The notes below the pieces were generated by a model, which was not told where the DNA came from, ran no database searches, and worked only from the letters and a program-made list of their open reading frames with translations. Below, piece after piece: positions 55,784 through 64,000 of a stretch of 64,000 nt of DNA; position 1 is the stretch's first letter, and the number at the start of each line of letters is the position of its first letter. Origin of the DNA: Saprospiraceae bacterium (GTDB lineage Bacteria; Bacteroidota; Bacteroidia; Chitinophagales; Saprospiraceae); contig JAWKLJ010000002.1 of the NCBI GenBank assembly GCA_041392805.1, forward strand, positions 1,627,001-1,691,000, read 5' to 3'. Position numbers and translations under genes: made by a program.

Positions 55784-57097
55784 ATGAAATCATTCCGCCA
55801 GATAGGCCTGTTACTGTTTTTAGTGTGTTTTGTCATTCAGATCAGCTTCAGTCAAGATGTTTTAACCTTGGAAGAGGCCATTCAAACTGGCCTAGAGAAT
55901 AACTATAATATCCGCATTTCCCGTAACAATGAAGCGATTGCCGCAAATAGCAACACCTATGGTAATGCTGGATTCCTTCCGCGACTCAATACCACCACCT
56001 CCCTTAGCTACAGTAGCAGCAATACGGTGCAGAAACTTTTTTCCGGAGATGAGAGAATTGGAAAAGGAGCTGGCAACACCAACCTAAGATCTGGGTTGGC
56101 GCTGAACTGGACAGCTTTTGATGGCTTTGCTATGTTTGCCGTCAAAGAGCGTCTCGATCTGCAGGAGCAACGCAGTCAAGCCTTCACCCAACGTGCTATG
56201 CATGATCTCGTCTCCCAGATTGAAAATATATACTATGGAATAGTCCGTATTCGACAACAGGTAGATATTAGGGAGCAATCCATACAGCTTAACCGGGATT
56301 TGCAAGAATTGGCCGAAGCCAAATTGAAGATCGGTACGGGGACGGCTTTGCAGGTATTGCAAACCACCAATAGGGTTAATGCTGATAGTTCGGCGCTGCT
56401 TAACCAAATCGATCAGTTGAACCAGGCCAAGATTTCACTCAACCGAATGATGGGACGGGACCCACAAACGGCTTTTGATGTTTCACCGGATGTACCACAA
56501 TCCCTTCTTCCTACCCTGAGCGAATTGACTCAACTGGCGATTCAGCAAAATCATGATGCCAAACTTCTGGAATATGAAGAACAGATCGCTTTGACTCAGA
56601 TCAAAGAAGCCCGATCAGTTTTATATCCTCAGGTAGATTTGAATGCTGGATATAATTATAGCTTCTCTAAGGCAGAGATTGGTTTTGCATTATCTAACCG
56701 AAGTTATGGCCCTACCATAGGAATTGGTGTAAGTTACGACATTTTCTCGGGCAGAAATATCAAAAAGGACCTGGACAATGCCGAAATATTCAAACAGAAT
56801 GTGCTTTTGTCCAAGAAGGAACTGGAAGAAGATTTGCGAGCGGATTTGGCTGTTCGTTACCAGGATTATATTGCCCTGCAAGAATTACTTGAGCTGGAAC
56901 GACGCAATGTAACTACCGCTGAACAAAACACTTCCCTTGCCCGACAGTTATACCGCTCTGGCCGTGCCACCAACTTTGATGTCCGTGAAGCTATTCTCAC
57001 CGAGATTCAAGTGAAAGACAGGCTGAGCGATGTGCAATACCGGCAGAAGGTCACTGAAATTGAGTTGAAGCGTTTGGCTGGGATACCTTTGTATTAA
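55784..57097 (+). CDS. TolC-family outer membrane efflux channel
   Basis: A 437-residue outer-membrane protein with a signal peptide (1-23, ending SFSQ). It has the two-fold repeated alpha-helical/beta-barrel structure of TolC proteins: LTLEEAIQTGLENNYNIRISRNNEAIA opens the first half, and LSELTQLAIQQNHDAKLLEYEEQIA opens the second. Helical hairpins and short barrel strands follow in each half. As the last gene of the operon it should form the exit duct for the RND pump. Confidence 0.93.
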   Translation: MKSFRQIGLLLFLVCFVIQISFSQDVLTLEEAIQTGLENNYNIRISRNNEAIAANSNTYGNAGFLPRLNTTTSLSYSSSNTVQKLFSGDERIGKGAGNTNLRSGLALNWTAFDGFAMFAVKERLDLQEQRSQAFTQRAMHDLVSQIENIYYGIVRIRQQVDIREQSIQLNRDLQELAEAKLKIGTGTALQVLQTTNRVNADSSALLNQIDQLNQAKISLNRMMGRDPQTAFDVSPDVPQSLLPTLSELTQLAIQQNHDAKLLEYEEQIALTQIKEARSVLYPQVDLNAGYNYSFSKAEIGFALSNRSYGPTIGIGVSYDIFSGRNIKKDLDNAEIFKQNVLLSKKELEEDLRADLAVRYQDYIALQELLELERRNVTTAEQNTSLARQLYRSGRATNFDVREAILTEIQVKDRLSDVQYRQKVTEIELKRLAGIPLY

Positions 57098-57113
57098 TAC
57101 TTTTCTATCTTTT

Positions 57114-57881
57114 TTACAGCTTTATAAAATGCTGCCGACGGGTAATAAAAGCCTTTTCTCCCAGCCACCAGCGATTTTTGAAGGCCGGTAATTTGACCTC
57201 TTGGCCATATTTTTCCTTTAATCGGGTCATGATGTAGGCCATTCCTTCCTCCACAGAATCAGTTAGTAGGAAAAGAGAGGTGTCATGTTGGTCGATGGTA
57301 CCAACATTGGCCATATCATTTAGTTGCGCCAGCAGGTTTTTCCAGTAATCCTTGCCAAACAGGACCACAGGAAAGAGATTGATCTTTTGGGTTTGGATGA
57401 GGGTAAGGGTTTCGAATAGTTCATCCATGGTGCCGAATCCGCCTGGCAGGACGATGAAAGCATAAGAATATTTAAGCAGGAGCACCTTACGCACATAGAA
57501 ATGATCCATCAAAATCATCAGGTCGAGGTAGGGGCTGGGGGCTTGTTCCTTTGGGAGGACGATATTGCAACCCACGGAGTGCCCGCCTACATCCTTTGCG
57601 CCCCTGTTGGCAGCTTCCATGATACCCGGCCCCCCGCCAGTCATAACGGTGAAGCCGGTCTGTGCCACAGCCTGTCCGAAGCGCCTAGCCTCCTTGTAGT
57701 AGGCGTGGTCCTCCTTGAATCGGGCGGAGCCAAAGACCGTTATGCATGGGCCAACAAAGTGGAGGCGCCGGAAACCCCGAATGAATTCGAGCATAATCCC
57801 GAAGGCGCCCCAAAAATCCTTCCATCGACTGGCTGCTTTGTCCAGAAACAAAAATTCCCCGTTTTGTTTTTTGGGCTTCAT
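57114..57881 (-). CDS. LOG family / TIGR00730-like Rossmann-fold protein
   Basis: A 255-residue protein of the lysine-decarboxylase-like (LOG) family. ATG 57881 (KPKKQNGEFLF) is preferred; the frame continues to a TTG at 57935, but that would overlap the divergent gene starting at 57926. GGGPGIMEAANRGA (about 85-98) and LPGGFGTMDELFE carry the conserved nucleotide-binding and catalytic residues. ITVFGSARF marks the first strand. Characterised relatives are cytokinin riboside 5'-monophosphate phosphoribohydrolases, so nucleotide hydrolysis is the likely chemistry; the cellular role is uncertain. Confidence 0.85.
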   Translation of the reverse strand: MKPKKQNGEFLFLDKAASRWKDFWGAFGIMLEFIRGFRRLHFVGPCITVFGSARFKEDHAYYKEARRFGQAVAQTGFTVMTGGGPGIMEAANRGAKDVGGHSVGCNIVLPKEQAPSPYLDLMILMDHFYVRKVLLLKYSYAFIVLPGGFGTMDELFETLTLIQTQKINLFPVVLFGKDYWKNLLAQLNDMANVGTIDQHDTSLFLLTDSVEEGMAYIMTRLKEKYGQEVKLPAFKNRWWLGEKAFITRRQHFIKL

Positions 57882-57925
57882 GGCTGGTTTTTTCAGGAAG
57901 TTAACAAATTTTCTTATTTTCGATA

Positions 57926-58558
57926 ATGGATTCAAATCAAAAACCCTCCCTCAAAGAATATCTAAGGGCCAATCCGGGAAAAGGCCTTAATGATTACTTT
58001 TCCAAATACGGTGGCAGTGAAGATACGACGGCTTCAACCCAACCTATACTGACTGGACCACTAAATAAAAACGATACATCTAGCCGATCCATCAGGATAG
58101 AATGGTTTGGCATCATCATTTCCTTGGGCATGATGGGGGCTTTTTTCCTGCCCTGGATCAGTAGTGATCTTTTTGTCGTCGTTACGGAGGACCCTGGTAC
58201 AGAAATTGTCCTGACGGAAGCGTTGGTGACCGGAATGCAAATACCTGAATATTTTGCCAATTGGGAGACGTCTTTTGTAAGTATTCCAGATCATTTTCTA
58301 GCCCATTATTTGATCCTGATTGGAGCGGGATTGGCCCTTGTAGGCGCTTTATTCAATTGGTATTGGCTGAAGTTTTTTGGTGCCGCCATTTCGACAATGC
58401 TGGTCGTCAGGTGGCTTATCGTTTTAAGGGTGATGGCTCACAGCGAGCAATTTGCCACACAAGGAATAGATATCTGGCCCTTTATTCAAATGGGGACTTA
58501 TACCGCTGCCACTTGCGCCGTACTATATGTAGTTGATTTTATTCGAGAATGGTTTTGA
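57926..58558 (+). CDS. membrane protein of unknown function (4 helices)
   Basis: A 210-residue protein with a hydrophilic N-terminal part (1-55, SLKEYLRANPGKGLNDYFSKYG) and about four hydrophobic segments (about 58-78, 123-143, 147-167, 180-203). No family recognised. The N-terminal charged segment could interact with a cytoplasmic partner. It is divergent from the LOG-like gene, separated by 44 bp when the latter starts at 57881. Confidence 0.6.
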   Translation: MDSNQKPSLKEYLRANPGKGLNDYFSKYGGSEDTTASTQPILTGPLNKNDTSSRSIRIEWFGIIISLGMMGAFFLPWISSDLFVVVTEDPGTEIVLTEALVTGMQIPEYFANWETSFVSIPDHFLAHYLILIGAGLALVGALFNWYWLKFFGAAISTMLVVRWLIVLRVMAHSEQFATQGIDIWPFIQMGTYTAATCAVLYVVDFIREWF

Positions 58559-58668
58559 TGAAAGTATTATTGTTGAAAAATGCCATGTATTCATTCCCGC
58601 TGCCTTTCAATTAAAACCTAAAAAGTGACTATCTTTCCGTTCATTCATTTTTATCAAAACGAATACCA

Positions 58669-60051
58669 ATGAAAGAAAACAGGAGATCTTTTATCAAAAA
58701 ATCTGCATTGGCGACCACAGGGATTACCCTGGGGGCCGCTTCTTTGCCTTTTACGGCCAAAAGTTACAATTCGATCATAGGTGCTAATGACCGCCTTAAT
58801 ATCAGTGTGATTGGCGTAAGAGGCCAGGGTTTTGGCCACCTTCGTCGCTGGTCTTCTATGGCCGAAAAAGAGAATGTTTATGTAAAAACGATCTGTGATG
58901 TGGATGAAAACCTTTGGGCAGAAAGGGTGGCTGCTGTAGCAGAAATCCAAGGTACTAAACCTGGTACTACCCATGATATGCGAGAGGTGTTTGCAGATAA
59001 AGACATCGATGCGGTTTCTATTGCTACGCCCAATCATTGGCATGCACTGGCTACCATTTGGGCCCTACAGGCAGGAAAACATGTATACGTCGAAAAACCT
59101 TGCTCTCACAATATCTATGAGGGTAGGAAAATGATTGATGCAGCCAGGAAATATGGTAAAATCGTACAAGTAGGTTTCCAAAACCGCTCCATTGAAAACG
59201 TCCGTAAAGCCATGCAATTCCTGCATAATGGTGGCATTGGGGAGGTCTACATGGCCAAAGGCCTTTGTTTTAAACCACGGGATTCCTTTGGTATCGCACC
59301 TGATTCGGAACCACCACAGGGTTTGCACTACGATATGTGGTTAGGGCCGGCTGAATGGCAACCCTATAATGAGAAAAAACTACATTACAATTGGCATTGG
59401 CATTGGGCTACCGGAAATGGAGATATTGGCAACCAGGGGCCGCACCAATATGACGTTGCCAGATGGGGAATCAACAAGGATGAGCATCCCATAAAGGTAT
59501 ATTCATCGGGAGGGTATTATAAATTTGGTAAGCAAGAATGTAGCCAGGAAACGGCGAATACCCAAATGGCTGTATATGAATATGCTGATGGTAAAATCCT
59601 TCAATTTGAAACCAGGGGATTGTACACAGGAGGAGAAGCCGATATGGATGTTAAAATAGGTAACCTCTTTTATGGCACCGAAGGCTGGATGGAAGTCAAC
59701 GGTAGTAAATGGAAAACCTATATGGGCCGCAAAAATGAGCCAGGACCAAGCTCAGATAGCGCCGAAGCAGAAACCGATAAGATCGTAGATTACCTCGCAG
59801 CGCCTGGAAGTGGCGGGCATTATGCCAATTTCATTGCAGCTGTCCGTTCTGGCAAAAAAGAGGACCTGACTTGTGAGATTAAAGAAGGATACTATTCTAC
59901 GGTGTTGCCGCATTTGGCCAATATTTCCTATCGACTTGGACGAGAGTTGACTTTTGATGGTCAAAAAGAAAAATTTGTAAAGGATAAACAAGCGGATAAG
60001 ATGCTGACTCGTAAGTACCGAAAACCTTTCGAGGTAACTGATGATATATAA
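58669..60051 (+). CDS. Gfo/Idh/MocA-family oxidoreductase, Tat-exported
   Basis: A 460-residue secreted oxidoreductase with a twin-arginine signal (NRRSFIKKSALATTG, residues 4-18). The NAD(P)-binding Rossmann fold has SVIGVRGQGFGHLRR (about 46-60). EKPCSHNIYEG (about 142-152) holds the conserved EKP triad. The C-terminal substrate domain has GNGDIGNQGPHQYDVARWG, including the usual DxxxH-like region. Many exported relatives in Bacteroidota act on sugars, and some belong to GH109. It precedes the third sulfatase and may belong to glycan catabolism. Confidence 0.88.
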   Translation: MKENRRSFIKKSALATTGITLGAASLPFTAKSYNSIIGANDRLNISVIGVRGQGFGHLRRWSSMAEKENVYVKTICDVDENLWAERVAAVAEIQGTKPGTTHDMREVFADKDIDAVSIATPNHWHALATIWALQAGKHVYVEKPCSHNIYEGRKMIDAARKYGKIVQVGFQNRSIENVRKAMQFLHNGGIGEVYMAKGLCFKPRDSFGIAPDSEPPQGLHYDMWLGPAEWQPYNEKKLHYNWHWHWATGNGDIGNQGPHQYDVARWGINKDEHPIKVYSSGGYYKFGKQECSQETANTQMAVYEYADGKILQFETRGLYTGGEADMDVKIGNLFYGTEGWMEVNGSKWKTYMGRKNEPGPSSDSAEAETDKIVDYLAAPGSGGHYANFIAAVRSGKKEDLTCEIKEGYYSTVLPHLANISYRLGRELTFDGQKEKFVKDKQADKMLTRKYRKPFEVTDDI

Positions 60052-60106
60052 TTGCTGGTGGAGGGGTGGGCATTGCTCATCCCGGGCACTGGTCTAAGCT
60101 TAGACA

Positions 60107-60215
60107 AAATAGGAAGTCGGAAATGGGACTACCTTCGGTAGTTAAAAAGTCGGAAACGCTACACCTTAGAACGCTTAGCAACATTCCCCTTTCCGAATTC
60201 CGCCTTCCTATTTCA
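60107..60215. repeat. inverted repeat between oxidoreductase and sulfatase
   Basis: An AAATAGGAAGTCGGAA-type arm near 60107-60122 pairs imperfectly (15 of 16) with TTCCGCCTTCCTATTT near 60199-60214. It encloses the small perfect hairpin ACTACC-TTC-GGTAGT at 60128-60142. The same pyrimidine words occur at 29270-29350. Confidence 0.45.
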
Positions 60216-60271
60216 TCACGCTGCCTCGTTCAGCCTTATCCCAATCTATGTTTACTGACAAACAAAAAAAA

Positions 60272-61897
60272 ATGAAAATCAATTTAACCTTTATTCTGCT
60301 GGCAATGATGTCTTTCTCCTTCCTTGCTTGTCAACCAAAAGAACAGGAGGAAGAAAAAAAAGCATTTTCCCGCCCCAATATCGTTTTTATGATGGCCGAT
60401 GATCATGCTTACCAGGCGATTAGCGCATATTCTAATTCCCTAACGGAGACACCTAATATTGACCGAATTGCAAAAGAAGGTATGTTGTTTACCAATGCCT
60501 GTGTGACCAATTCAATTTGTGCTCCGTCGCGGGCAGTGATCCTAACGGGAAAACACAGCCATCTCAATGGAAAAATCGATAACCGATTCCCATTTGATAC
60601 AACGCAAATTACTTTCCCGCAACTGTTGCAAAATGCTGGGTACCAAACGGCTATGTTTGGGAAATTGCACTTTGGAAATAGCCCCAAAGGTTTTGACCAA
60701 TTCAGGATATTGCCAGGCCAAGGTACTTATTACAATCCTGATTTTATTACTAAAAAGGAGGGGGAAATCCAGATTGAGGGTTACACTACTGATATTATCA
60801 CAGATATGACCCTGAAATGGCTAGAGGAAGAGCGAGACACCAGCAAGCCCTTTATGTTGATGTTTTTGCATAAGGCGCCTCATAGAGAATGGCTCCCTGC
60901 ACCAAGACATTTTAAGACTTTTACCAAAAAAACGTTTAAAGAACCAGAGACCCTTTTTGATGACTACGAAGGGCGGGGATCAGCTGCAAAAAATGCTGAA
61001 ATGAACTTACTCGCCCATATGAATTGGGGAGGAGACTCCAAAATTTATCCAGAAGTGATGGATGAATTAGGCATTAAAGAAACCGCTAATTGGGATAAAA
61101 AAGCATTTGAAAGAGAAGTAGGCCGACAGACCCCGGCCCAAAGAGCAGAATGGGATGCAGTCTATGGGCCCATAAATGAGGAGTTTAAAAAGAACTACCC
61201 CAACATGTCCAAGGAGGACCTGATGCGCTGGCGATATCAGCGATACATGCAGGACTATTTAGGGAGTATCGCAGCCGTTGATGAGGGGGTAGGGAAGGTG
61301 TTAGATTATCTGGATCAAAAGAAATTGACGGAAAATACCATTGTTGTGTATACGTCTGATCAGGGATTTTACTTGGGTGAACATGGTTGGTTTGATAAAC
61401 GCTTTGTCTACAATGAATCTTTCAAAACACCTTTACTGGTTCGGTGGCCCAATGTAATTAAGCCAGGGATCACCAATACACAAATGGTGCAAAACCTGGA
61501 TTTTGCGCAAACTTTTTTGGATGCAGCAGGTATTTCAGCACCCGAAGATATGCAGGGAGAAAGCTTAATACCTTTGTTTAAAGGGGAGGTAGAAAACTTT
61601 AGAGAGGCTGTTTATTATCATTATTATGAATATCCAGCCGTCCATATGGTGAAAAGGCATTATGCCATTGTGACGGAAGACTATAAATTAGTCCATTTCT
61701 ATTACGATGTTGATGAGTGGGAATTATATGATCGCAAAAAGGATCTTAATGAAATGAAAAATGTATATAATGACCCTGCCTATGCAGATGTTGTCAAAGA
61801 TTTAACCCAAAAATTGGCGGATTTGCGTGTGAAATACAAAGATTCCGCAGAATTGGATCAGTATTATATTGATAAATACGAAGAATTGAAAAAATAG
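60272..61897 (+). CDS. S1-family sulfatase lipoprotein
   Basis: A 541-residue lipoprotein (lipobox FLAC, Cys20; ATG 60272 chosen, the ATG at 60248 only adds polar residues). Asp43-Asp44 in FMMADDHAYQAI bind metal. The formylglycine Cys83 lies in SICAPSRAVILTGKHSH, a canonical C-x-P-x-R site. GKLHFGN, KAPHREWLPAPRHF, YTSDQGFYLGEHGWFDKR and PLLVRWPN follow in normal order. The pattern fits N-acetylglucosamine-6-sulfatase-like or related glycan sulfatases. It is the third sulfatase of the window, separated from the pair at 24-28 kb, and follows the Tat-exported oxidoreductase. Confidence 0.92.
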   Translation: MKINLTFILLAMMSFSFLACQPKEQEEEKKAFSRPNIVFMMADDHAYQAISAYSNSLTETPNIDRIAKEGMLFTNACVTNSICAPSRAVILTGKHSHLNGKIDNRFPFDTTQITFPQLLQNAGYQTAMFGKLHFGNSPKGFDQFRILPGQGTYYNPDFITKKEGEIQIEGYTTDIITDMTLKWLEEERDTSKPFMLMFLHKAPHREWLPAPRHFKTFTKKTFKEPETLFDDYEGRGSAAKNAEMNLLAHMNWGGDSKIYPEVMDELGIKETANWDKKAFEREVGRQTPAQRAEWDAVYGPINEEFKKNYPNMSKEDLMRWRYQRYMQDYLGSIAAVDEGVGKVLDYLDQKKLTENTIVVYTSDQGFYLGEHGWFDKRFVYNESFKTPLLVRWPNVIKPGITNTQMVQNLDFAQTFLDAAGISAPEDMQGESLIPLFKGEVENFREAVYYHYYEYPAVHMVKRHYAIVTEDYKLVHFYYDVDEWELYDRKKDLNEMKNVYNDPAYADVVKDLTQKLADLRVKYKDSAELDQYYIDKYEELKK

Positions 61898-61905
61898 CTG
61901 GCTAG

Positions 61906-61960
61906 GTTCAGACATCAGAAGTTTAACCAAGTTCTCCTAAGGTAAACTTCTGATGTCTAA
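61906..61960. repeat. repeated hairpin after the sulfatase gene
   Basis: AGACATCAGAAGTTTA (61910-61925) pairs with its perfect complement at 61943-61958. The arms are nearly identical to those of the terminator at 34732-34783, although no T run follows here. A second small hairpin (GTTGCAGGTG with CACCTGTAAC) lies at about 61970-61993, before the peptidase gene. Confidence 0.7.
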
Positions 61961-62022
61961 ACTAAGGCCGTTGCAGGTGTTTTTCACCTGTAACCCCAAG
62001 CCCTTCTAAAACAACAAATTTT

Positions 62023-64000
62023 ATGAAAAAACACTTGCTCATCCTATCCTTCTTCCTTATTCTTAGCTACGCCTATACCCAGCAAAAGCCACCATTCACT
62101 AGCATGGACGTTTTTGAATTGGAATGGGTAAATGATCCGCAAATTTCACCCAACGGGGAATGGATTGTGTATGGAAGAGGAGGAATGGATATCATGAACG
62201 ACCGCCGCCAATCCAGGCTTTGGCTGATCAAAGCAGACGGCACTGGCCATCAGAAATTGACGGACAACGATGTTAATGATGGCAATGCCCAGTGGTCGCC
62301 AGATGGACAACGCATTGCTTTTACCGCCAGTACAGCCCAAGGAGCAGAGCTATTTATCTATTGGGCGAACACCCAGAAAACAGCGCGGATATCGCAACTC
62401 CCCGGCTCTCCTTCCGGGCTGAGTTGGTCGCCGGATGGACAACACTTGGCCTTTTCCATGTTTGTACCGGGTTCGGAGCTCTCCCTCGTCAAGCCACCTC
62501 CAAAGCCTGCTGGGGCCAATTGGGCCGATCCTCCGCGCATCACCTCCCGCTTGAAGCATGAAGCGGATGGTTCAGGTTATATGAGTCCTGGCTTTTCTCA
62601 TTATTTTATTATCCCGGCAGATGGCGGTTCGGCGCGGCAAGTTACAACAGGCGATTTTAACCATCGTGGAGCGCCCGTCTGGACGAAGGATGGCAAAAAC
62701 CTGCTGTTTTCAGCGAACAGAAATAAGGATTGGGAGTATGAATTCAATAATTCGGAAATTTACAGTATTTCTATTGAAACGGGAACGGTGCAGGCCTTGA
62801 CAGATCGCAACGGACCCGATGGAGGGGTGGCGCTTTCTCCAGATGGTAAAACCATTGCCTATTTGGGGTTTGATGATCAAGTGCAGACTTACCAAATCAA
62901 CCAGCTGTATTTGATGAATGTAGATGGTTCGGCAAAAAAAATGATCAATACCGGATTGGATCGCAATATATCCGATTTGGTTTGGGATAATGACGGGAAC
63001 GGACTATACTTTTCTTTTGATGATAAAGGGAATACGAAAATAGGTTATGTAGACCGTGCTGGCAAAGTAAGCGTAGTGACTGGAGATGTAGGTGGAACAG
63101 GCGTCGCAAGACCATATGGTGGCGGTTCCTTCTCGATTGCAAAAAATGGGAAAATTGCTTTTACCCATACGACTCCATATTATCCTTCCGAATTAGCCAT
63201 CATTCAAAAAGGCCAGGCGAAAGCAAAAATGGTGATGGACCTGAACAAAGATCTGCTGGGCGAGCGAAACTTGGGTAAAGTAGAAGAAATATGGTATAAA
63301 TCCTCGGTGGGGAACTTGGACATCCAGGGCTGGATCGTCTATCCACCCCAATTTGATGCGAATAAGAAGTATCCTTTATTGGTGGAAAACCACGGTGGCC
63401 CAACGGCTAATTATGGCGACCGGTTTTCACCAGAAATGCAATTATACGCAACGGCAGGATTCGTGGTTTTTTACCCCAATCCAAGGGGAAGCACCAGCTA
63501 TGGTGAAGCCTTTGGCAACCTCTTATACCACAACTATCCCGGCGATGATTACCATGACGTGATGGACGGCGTGGATGCTATGTTGAAAAAAGGATTTATT
63601 GCAGAAGATAGTCTGTTTGTTACCGGAGGGAGCGCTGGCGGCATTATGTCGGCCTGGATGATTGGCAAGAACAATCGCTTCCGAGCCGCTGCGGTCGTCA
63701 AGCCGGTGATGAATTGGATCAGTAAAACCTTAACGGCGGATAATTATTATGGTTATGCTAATTCCCGTTTTCCCGGTCAGCCATGGGAAAACATGGATGT
63801 TTATATGAAGTTTTCGCCCATTTCGCTGGTTGGCAATATCCAGACCCCCACCTTGGTGATGGTCGGAACCGCAGATATGCGGACGCCCCTGTCAGAGGCT
63901 AAGCAACTTTATCACGCTTTAAAACTCCGCAAAATTGACACTGCATTGGTAGAGATACCTGGATCTTACCACCTTATTGCCAATCGCCCTAGCCAACTGA
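62023..64000 (+). CDS. S9 family peptidase (prolyl oligopeptidase type), 3' end outside window
   Basis: At least 659 residues are visible; the gene runs off the right edge. A signal peptide (1-19, LLILSFFLILSYAYTQ) is followed by WD40-like beta-propeller repeats (about 30-380) with LSWSPDGQHLAFS, PVWTKDGKNLLFS and VALSPDGKTIAYLG. The alpha/beta-hydrolase domain (about 420-659) has PLLVENHGGPTANYG and catalytic Ser537 in GGSAGG. The Asp is in GTADMRTP (about 620) and the His in SYHLIANRPS near the visible end. It cleaves peptides after proline or related residues, probably in the periplasm. About 20-25 residues are probably missing. Confidence 0.92.
   Translation, partial: MKKHLLILSFFLILSYAYTQQKPPFTSMDVFELEWVNDPQISPNGEWIVYGRGGMDIMNDRRQSRLWLIKADGTGHQKLTDNDVNDGNAQWSPDGQRIAFTASTAQGAELFIYWANTQKTARISQLPGSPSGLSWSPDGQHLAFSMFVPGSELSLVKPPPKPAGANWADPPRITSRLKHEADGSGYMSPGFSHYFIIPADGGSARQVTTGDFNHRGAPVWTKDGKNLLFSANRNKDWEYEFNNSEIYSISIETGTVQALTDRNGPDGGVALSPDGKTIAYLGFDDQVQTYQINQLYLMNVDGSAKKMINTGLDRNISDLVWDNDGNGLYFSFDDKGNTKIGYVDRAGKVSVVTGDVGGTGVARPYGGGSFSIAKNGKIAFTHTTPYYPSELAIIQKGQAKAKMVMDLNKDLLGERNLGKVEEIWYKSSVGNLDIQGWIVYPPQFDANKKYPLLVENHGGPTANYGDRFSPEMQLYATAGFVVFYPNPRGSTSYGEAFGNLLYHNYPGDDYHDVMDGVDAMLKKGFIAEDSLFVTGGSAGGIMSAWMIGKNNRFRAAAVVKPVMNWISKTLTADNYYGYANSRFPGQPWENMDVYMKFSPISLVGNIQTPTLVMVGTADMRTPLSEAKQLYHALKLRKIDTALVEIPGSYHLIANRPSQL

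Noticed and set aside
57882..57935. N-terminal extension of the LOG-like protein
   Set aside because: Uses TTG and overlaps the divergent gene at 57926; ATG 57881 removes the overlap and gives a normal start.

Overview
The window looks like chromosomal DNA of a Bacteroidota bacterium, most likely in or near the Saprospiria. Supporting signs are a type IX secretion type A sorting domain (2983-4560) and a type B (CHU_C-like) one (14622-15698), many lipoproteins, a TonB receptor with a carboxypeptidase-like N-terminal domain, a DUF5916 barrel protein, an ECF sigma / TPR anti-sigma / CHAT module, and a tmRNA whose tag ends in AMAA. The taxonomic call is inferred from gene content only.

Layout. 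202-6936 (+): TonB receptor, secreted alpha/beta hydrolase, beta-helix lipoprotein and diheme cytochrome lipoprotein, probably one operon. 7051-9412 (-): a triple-repeat, Cys-rich crystallin-like secreted protein, a block of 138/150 bp tandem repeats, and a DUF1761 membrane protein. 9493-14265 (-): DUF1501 and PSCyt1/DUF1549/LamG/DUF1553 pair. 14622-19427: secreted type B sorting protein, PBP1A and secreted esterase. 19879-27950: rhaM, GH106-like rhamnosidase and GH51 arabinofuranosidase (+) facing two sulfatase lipoproteins (-), a polysaccharide-degrading island without SusC/SusD. 28036-31584 (-): TPR protein and PQQ dehydrogenase with an inserted cytochrome c domain. 32031-35913: two lipoproteins of unknown function, two small ORFs and a small HTH protein. 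36369-40794: TPR anti-sigma and ECF sigma factor, divergent from a periplasmic TPR-CHAT protein. 40799-46426 (-): sterol-desaturase-like protein, DUF5916 protein, response regulator and histidine kinase; a Cys-rich secreted protein is divergent from the kinase. 47522-50493: purC, a saccharopine/alanine-dehydrogenase-like enzyme and tmRNA. 51542-57097 (+): tripartite RND efflux operon. 57114-64000: LOG-like protein, small membrane protein, Gfo/Idh/MocA oxidoreductase, a third sulfatase and an S9 peptidase that runs off the window.

The least ordinary material is between genes. Three related MITE-like elements (14289-14450, 31616-31854, 49688-49903) share perfect 17-bp terminal inverted repeats GAGCATGTTTGGAGGTC. 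Each is flanked by a different 3-bp duplication of the form TNA, and each sits just upstream of a minus-strand gene. A second element (36101-36291) has about 39-bp inverted ends. A GGAG-rich repeat family (tandem at 8465-8890, single reversed unit near 19575-19720), a repeated 16-17 bp hairpin (34732-34783, 61910-61958) and another dispersed repeat (about 14505-14585 and 47247-47355) complete the set. No CRISPR array, tRNA, rRNA or complete transposase gene was found.
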